Positions 8,827 through 12,402 of a DNA stretch of 12,402 nucleotides are shown here, piece after piece (positions within the stretch are counted from its first letter, which is position 1; every line of letters begins with the position of its first letter). Under the pieces are notes generated by a model. That model was not told the DNA's origin, did not search any database, and saw only the letters and a list, made by a program, of their open reading frames with translations. Source of the DNA: Chalara sp. BL73 (taxonomy: Eukaryota; Ascomycota; Leotiomycetes; Helotiales). The stretch is taken from NCBI GenBank assembly GCA_918026815.1, contig CAKJVC010000054.1:1-12402 (forward strand), read 5' to 3'. Made by a program: the position numbers and the translations under genes.

Positions 8827-9990
8827 GCAGATCTTGTATGTGATAATCTAGACTATAGATGTGCGTAAATGTGGGAGATAGGGGACAGGGCCATGGCAAC
8901 TTTCACAAGTTCTTTAGGTGTCGGGAGGTCTTGCTCTATCTAACCAGGCGCACCAAGAGCAATTTCCAGAAGATGAGATGGCGCGATGAAATAAGCTATG
9001 TTGTGTGAATGGCTATCCATTGAAATGAAAGCTTTGAGCATTCTGGCCTGCCAAGACAGAAATACGCCAAGGCGATATCTCCCATCGTTCCACGTGAATG
9101 GTTCAGTCCAGGACCAGAGCCTTTTATATTGGTTGTTATGCATTTGAACTATTCTCCAAACTCTTTATCACCATAGAATAGCATATATGCAGGGAAATTC
9201 TAACTTTCTTCGACGATGGTGATTGCCAACCATCAACCAGGTGCAACCCCTGTCGAGGCATAGCACGTGCCCGACATCATCAAAGAATAATAGAGTTACA
9301 AGTTGTTGGTACGCATTGTGTGATATTTCCAAACTTTAAAGATATTCATTTAGCGGAACATATATTGTCCATACTTTAGACAACGTAATGAGAGGTTGGA
9401 CTTGGCATTGCTTATACAAATGGAAAAGAGACGGCATTGTAAGAAAAAAGCTGAGGCTAAGTTGAAAGGTCTGAGCATTCTCCGCAAGCAGAAATCAGTC
9501 TAGCACAGGCACTGGCGTTCGTATGAGTCTTAACTCGTGGACGGGAAAGTCATGCTCTCTGCACTCCGCATTCCAAAGGAAACGATGCCCATAGTGGCAC
9601 CGTGAAACATGCACTGCCAAAGCCACCCGAGATAGCCGTGTCCTTTATACTGATCACATGTTTCTGCCACTTACGGGAGAGATCAACAACATTGATCATC
9701 TCCAGTCCAAACAGGAATAAATTGCTTCAGTCTGCGGGTAGCCATCATTTAGACTGACAACTGTGTCCAAAAACGTAAGCCACGTGTGGCGCGATTGGTA
9801 TTTGAAGGATACTCGATTGGGTTAAGCCAAAACTGTTCAACATGCTCGACCACGCCACAGGAAGCATGAAGCGCGAATACATGTGCTAAGTTTCGTGATT
9901 TACCCAACGACATCACTATTGCACGAGCTCGGAACCCTTTAGACGTGCACGACTCCGAAGGGAAAGGTATCGTAGCCATCAAACCGATCC
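8827..9990. other. Long intergenic region, no supported gene
   Basis: Only short frames occur here. A minus-strand 67-codon frame (9143 down to 8940, ATG start) and a minus-strand 77-codon frame (9982-9749; first ATG at 9979) show no domain. Three CACGTG palindromes (9091-9096, 9264-9269, 9781-9786) are the only recurrent motif I noticed. I found no tRNA, no tandem repeat and no terminal inverted repeats. Confidence 0.5.
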
Positions 9991-10449
9991 CTAAGATCGC
10001 ATGACGTTCGCTTGGTACAGATCTTCAGTCGAGGACCCTTGATCAGTATAAACATCCGGGTTGGGACAGAAAGCAAGTTCATCCCTGGATGCCTTACATG
10101 CTTTTCCAACGTCATTCGCTGGCAATTGGTGTATCAGGGTCTTTTCTGTGCCCTTAACCGAAGATGGGGAAGGAGAAGAAGCTGGATGATCATTCTTTTT
10201 TGACTCGGTGCTGTGGGTAACACTCGAATGTTGTTTTTCTCTCATGTTTTGAAAATAGATACGAGGCCGTGCGGGCGACAACACTATTGGCTGATATTTA
10301 GGGGACGAAGGGGTGTGACTCGAAAGAGGAGAATAAATACCCACCTGTTGCCCTAAGCTATCTCGACCCCAACCAATTGGTCTTATTGGCCCTTTGTCAA
10401 AGGCTTGGCTTCCCTTCCATTCGACTGCCCATAACATTGACCGTACCAT
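9991..10449 (-). CDS. Hypothetical 152-aa ORF, doubtful
   Basis: An uninterrupted minus-strand frame runs from ATG 10449 to TAG at 9991. It is open upstream to 10527 but without an ATG. The product is hydrophilic, rich in Ser, Pro and Lys in its middle part, with no signal peptide, TM segment or recognised domain. It would be transcribed divergently from the Ser/Thr-rich protein gene, with CCAAT motifs at 10373-10389 lying inside it, which argues against it. The length is somewhat above chance, so I record it without assigning a function. Confidence 0.18.
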   Translation of the reverse strand: MVRSMLWAVEWKGSQAFDKGPIRPIGWGRDSLGQQVGIYSPLSSHTPSSPKYQPIVLSPARPRIYFQNMREKQHSSVTHSTESKKNDHPASSPSPSSVKGTEKTLIHQLPANDVGKACKASRDELAFCPNPDVYTDQGSSTEDLYQANVMRS

Positions 10450-10457
10450 TTTATAAA
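10373..10457 (+). promoter_or_regulatory. CCAAT/TATA promoter candidate for the Ser/Thr-rich protein gene
   Basis: CCAATTGG at 10373-10380 carries CCAAT on both strands, a further ATTGG (reverse CCAAT) sits at 10385-10389, and TATAAA is at 10452-10457. This order and spacing suit a plus-strand promoter with initiation near 10480-10500. The transcript would then have a leader of about 340 nt before ATG 10837. Confidence 0.4.
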
Positions 10458-10519
10458 CACACGCCTTGAAAATAATCGACGCCTGCCCCCTACCTATGTT
10501 GCTGATGCGTCCACAGTTC

Positions 10520-10836
10520 TTTGTCACAAACCCATACTCACCACTTTTTAATCGACCCTTTCACCACATCCGCTTCCTTTCTTACATTCCATTCACTCGT
10601 TACACTCCACTCACCGTCGTGTGAGACACTTGTCAATCTTTTCTCTTTCCACTTTCCATTCGCTCACAACTTAATCCGCGGCCTTCATATACGTGACTCC
10701 TTTGTACCCGGTCACTCCCGCTGATGCATAATCCCTAAAAATTGGAATACGAGATCTAAGGGGCAACCAACACACACACCCACCACAACCACAACCTTTC
10801 TCTTTCTTCCTTCATCCACCATCACATACTTTCGCC
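10520..10836 (+). promoter_or_regulatory. Pyrimidine- and CA-rich 5' leader region
   Basis: This stretch is dominated by C and T, with repeated tcactc/ttcc words from about 10535 to 10680, and ends in a CA-rich stretch (about 10766-10795) and a CT-rich stretch just before the start codon. CT-rich tracts near transcription starts are typical of highly expressed fungal genes. A tiny upstream ORF, ATG-CAT-AAT-CCC-TAA, lies at 10724-10738. Whether the leader contains an intron cannot be decided. Confidence 0.45.
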
Positions 10837-11674
10837 ATGTATTCGCGGCTTAATCTACGCTTAATCTCCATCTTTGCCCTCCTCTTCGCCATCACACACG
10901 CGAGCTTGTTTGATCTGCTACGACAAGATGGAGTTGCTCGCCGACAGGATAGCAGTAACGGTGGAATCCTAGACGACATTGCTGATGCTATCACTTCGGA
11001 GAGGCCCACAACTGTGACCAGCACATCAAGCACACCTACATCGAGCACAGAATCTAACACTTCGGACGAGCCTACGACCACACCACCTACCTCTACACCA
11101 TCACCCACTTCATCACGGTCTTCCACAACCCCTACTAGTTCCGAGAGACCACAGTCAAACACAAGTGGAACTTCAACTTCAGGTGGAAGCAGTACGAGTA
11201 CCCCGGCTCCGTCATCGACAGAGAGCTCAGATAGCTCATCGGACACCTCAATGAGCCAGAGTACATTCGTGGTTAAAGTCACCACAACCATCGATGGAGT
11301 TCCACAAGAAACATCCTATACCACCACCACAGATGTGCCAGCAGCGAGCGCCAGCAGCAGTGGTTCAGGCAAAGGCTCAGAGTCGACAAGTTCTGGCATG
11401 TCCTCATCCACCAAAAAAAACAGTCATCGGCGTTGTGGTCGGAATTGTCGGTGCTATCGTGCTTGGAGCTCTATTCTTTGTAGCATGGAGAATCTGGGGA
11501 CGCAAGAAGAGCGAGGAAGAGGGAGATGACTTGATGGGACCATATCGCGGAGGAAGCTCGCACGGATTGGAGAAGACGAGTGATGCAGGAAGCATGCCGA
11601 GCCCGTTTACCGCTACGCTAGATCAGTACCACAACCCGAACGGCAAGAATGCGAATGTGTCAAGCAACTTCTAG
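10837..11674 (+). CDS. Ser/Thr-rich single-pass membrane protein of the cell surface; frame broken at an A8 tract
   Basis: The first frame gives a signal peptide (1-22, hydrophobic core SIFALLFAITHA), a short stem with an ARRQ dibasic site (about 34-37), and a Ser/Thr/Pro-rich stalk (about 53-190) likely to be heavily O-mannosylated. The next frame supplies the TM helix (VIGVVVGIVGAIVLGALFFVAW, 196-217), the stop-transfer RIWGRKK, an acidic tail (EEEGDDLMGP) and the C-terminal LDQYHNPNGKNANVSSNF, of a type I recall from ascomycete membrane proteins of this architecture. Removing one A from the A8 run at 11413-11420 joins them in frame as STKKTVIG, giving 278 aa. Uncorrected, frame 1 ends at 11529 (230 aa) without a TM helix. 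A 64-nt intron (11360-11423, weak donor GTGGTT, acceptor ACAG) would also restore frame. The architecture resembles Mid2/WSC-type wall sensors, but I see no Cys-rich WSC domain, so sensor function is inference. Confidence 0.85.
11413..11420 (+). repeat. A8 homopolymer at the stalk/TM boundary, frameshift site
   Basis: Eight consecutive A residues encode the Lys-Lys before the TM helix. Seven would keep the reading frame; eight shift it by one. Runs of this length are prone to both sequencing miscounts and replication slippage. Confidence 0.8.
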
Positions 11675-12402
11675 ACAATTGAAATTCTACGCCACTGGAG
11701 GGTACACCACTGGAGAGATCAACGGCAGGACGTATGATATGGCTGAAGGATTTATATTGCGATATCATATCAGGAATGAGAATAGATCCTCCATTCATCC
11801 GTCTCAACAGGAGAATGGAGAAAGGGACATTTGCATTAGAGACCGGTGTTAGCTGATGTTTTTGGTCATTGATTTCCTAACCTTTTAAGTATGCACGATA
11901 CCTTATCGCGAGTGCAAGCGTATATAGTAATTAGATAGCGCCTGTTTTTGCTCTGGTGCACGGAGTGGGAGGGCATAATATGGAGTATTTTCCAACTGCA
12001 TCCTACATCTTCACTGCGTGGGATAGTGATGAATCTTTGGATACGTTTGTTCTCTTGTGGATGAATCCAATGACTGTTCCTTCCCTCGTTCAGTCGCATT
12101 GCAAGTTTACGGCCAATATTTTCTCGCTCTTTCATCTCATAATCATCGGTATCATAGTCTTCGTTCCGCTGTTGACCTCCGCATTGATCTGCCCCTTCGT
12201 CGCATCCACGTTTCATCACCAAGAACAGCATGACACCCCTACAACCACGGTTTCAACCACATATTTCCCCCCTCACCACTTCTCGCATTTCATATTTACC
12301 TTTAATAATAACATCACAGTTGCGGCTTCAAACTACAAATCGTCAATATACGACACTTTCAAAATAGTGAGCTGTATACCTACACTGTATCGAGGAGAAC
12401 GA
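11675..12402. other. Downstream region, no supported gene
   Basis: This begins with the probable 3' UTR of the Ser/Thr-rich protein gene, including a short direct repeat ccactggag (11692-11700 and 11708-11716). A minus-strand 121-codon frame (ATG 12231 down to 11866) is charged and has no domain or signal peptide. I do not support it as a gene, though it cannot be excluded as an exon of a gene entering from the right. The last 170 bases are A/C/T-rich on the plus strand, possibly a leader for a gene beyond the edge. Confidence 0.45.

Noticed and set aside
10812..11291. Minus-strand 159-codon ORF opposite the Ser/Thr-rich stalk
   Set aside because: It is a mirror of the repetitive Ser/Thr codons on the plus strand, giving Val/Asp/Leu-rich low complexity.
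11866..12231. Minus-strand 121-codon ORF with ATG start
   Set aside because: It has no recognisable domain or splice structure and a charged, unremarkable composition; it is kept only as a note in the downstream region.

Overview
The window reads as ordinary nuclear DNA of a filamentous ascomycete (Pezizomycotina; Leotiomycetes/Helotiales-like is a weak guess). The supporting signs are short GT-AG introns of 50-109 nt with CTGAC/CTAAC-type branch motifs, a PTH11/rhodopsin-like fungal membrane protein, a secreted GH2 exo-glucosaminidase, a Ser/Thr-rich single-pass wall protein, CT- and CA-rich leaders, and long gene-poor spacers. No rRNA, CRISPR array or intact transposon was seen.

Layout: 1-708 is upstream DNA with a tandem CreA-like site. 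709-2009 (+) is a five-exon seven-helix fungal rhodopsin-like integral membrane protein whose splice sites I could resolve. 2010-2875 is spacer. 2876-3877 (+) is an intronless alpha/beta hydrolase. 7195-4198 (-), convergent with the hydrolase, is a three-exon secreted exo-beta-D-glucosaminidase (GH2) whose third exon has a one-base frameshift just after the catalytic nucleophile. 7196-10836 is a 3.6 kb gene-poor stretch holding the GH2 upstream region (with a CreA-like pair), an AT-rich block, a tRNA-like A/B-box pair and two doubtful ORFs. 10837-11674 (+) is a signal peptide / Ser-Thr-rich stalk / single-TM protein whose frame is broken at an A8 tract exactly before the TM segment. 11675-12402 has only one unconvincing ORF.

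The genes do not form an evident pathway or cluster. The glucosaminidase (extracellular chitosan turnover) and the Ser/Thr-rich membrane protein both act at the cell surface or wall. The rhodopsin-like protein is a membrane protein of unknown ligand, and the hydrolase substrate cannot be read from sequence.

I found no convincing previously undescribed system. The most useful observations are two independent single-base expansions of A/T runs that break otherwise intact genes (5253-5256 and 11413-11420), an in-frame 54-nt intron in the rhodopsin-like gene, a sharp C-to-G strand-composition switch inside the hydrolase gene, and a few candidate regulatory sites.
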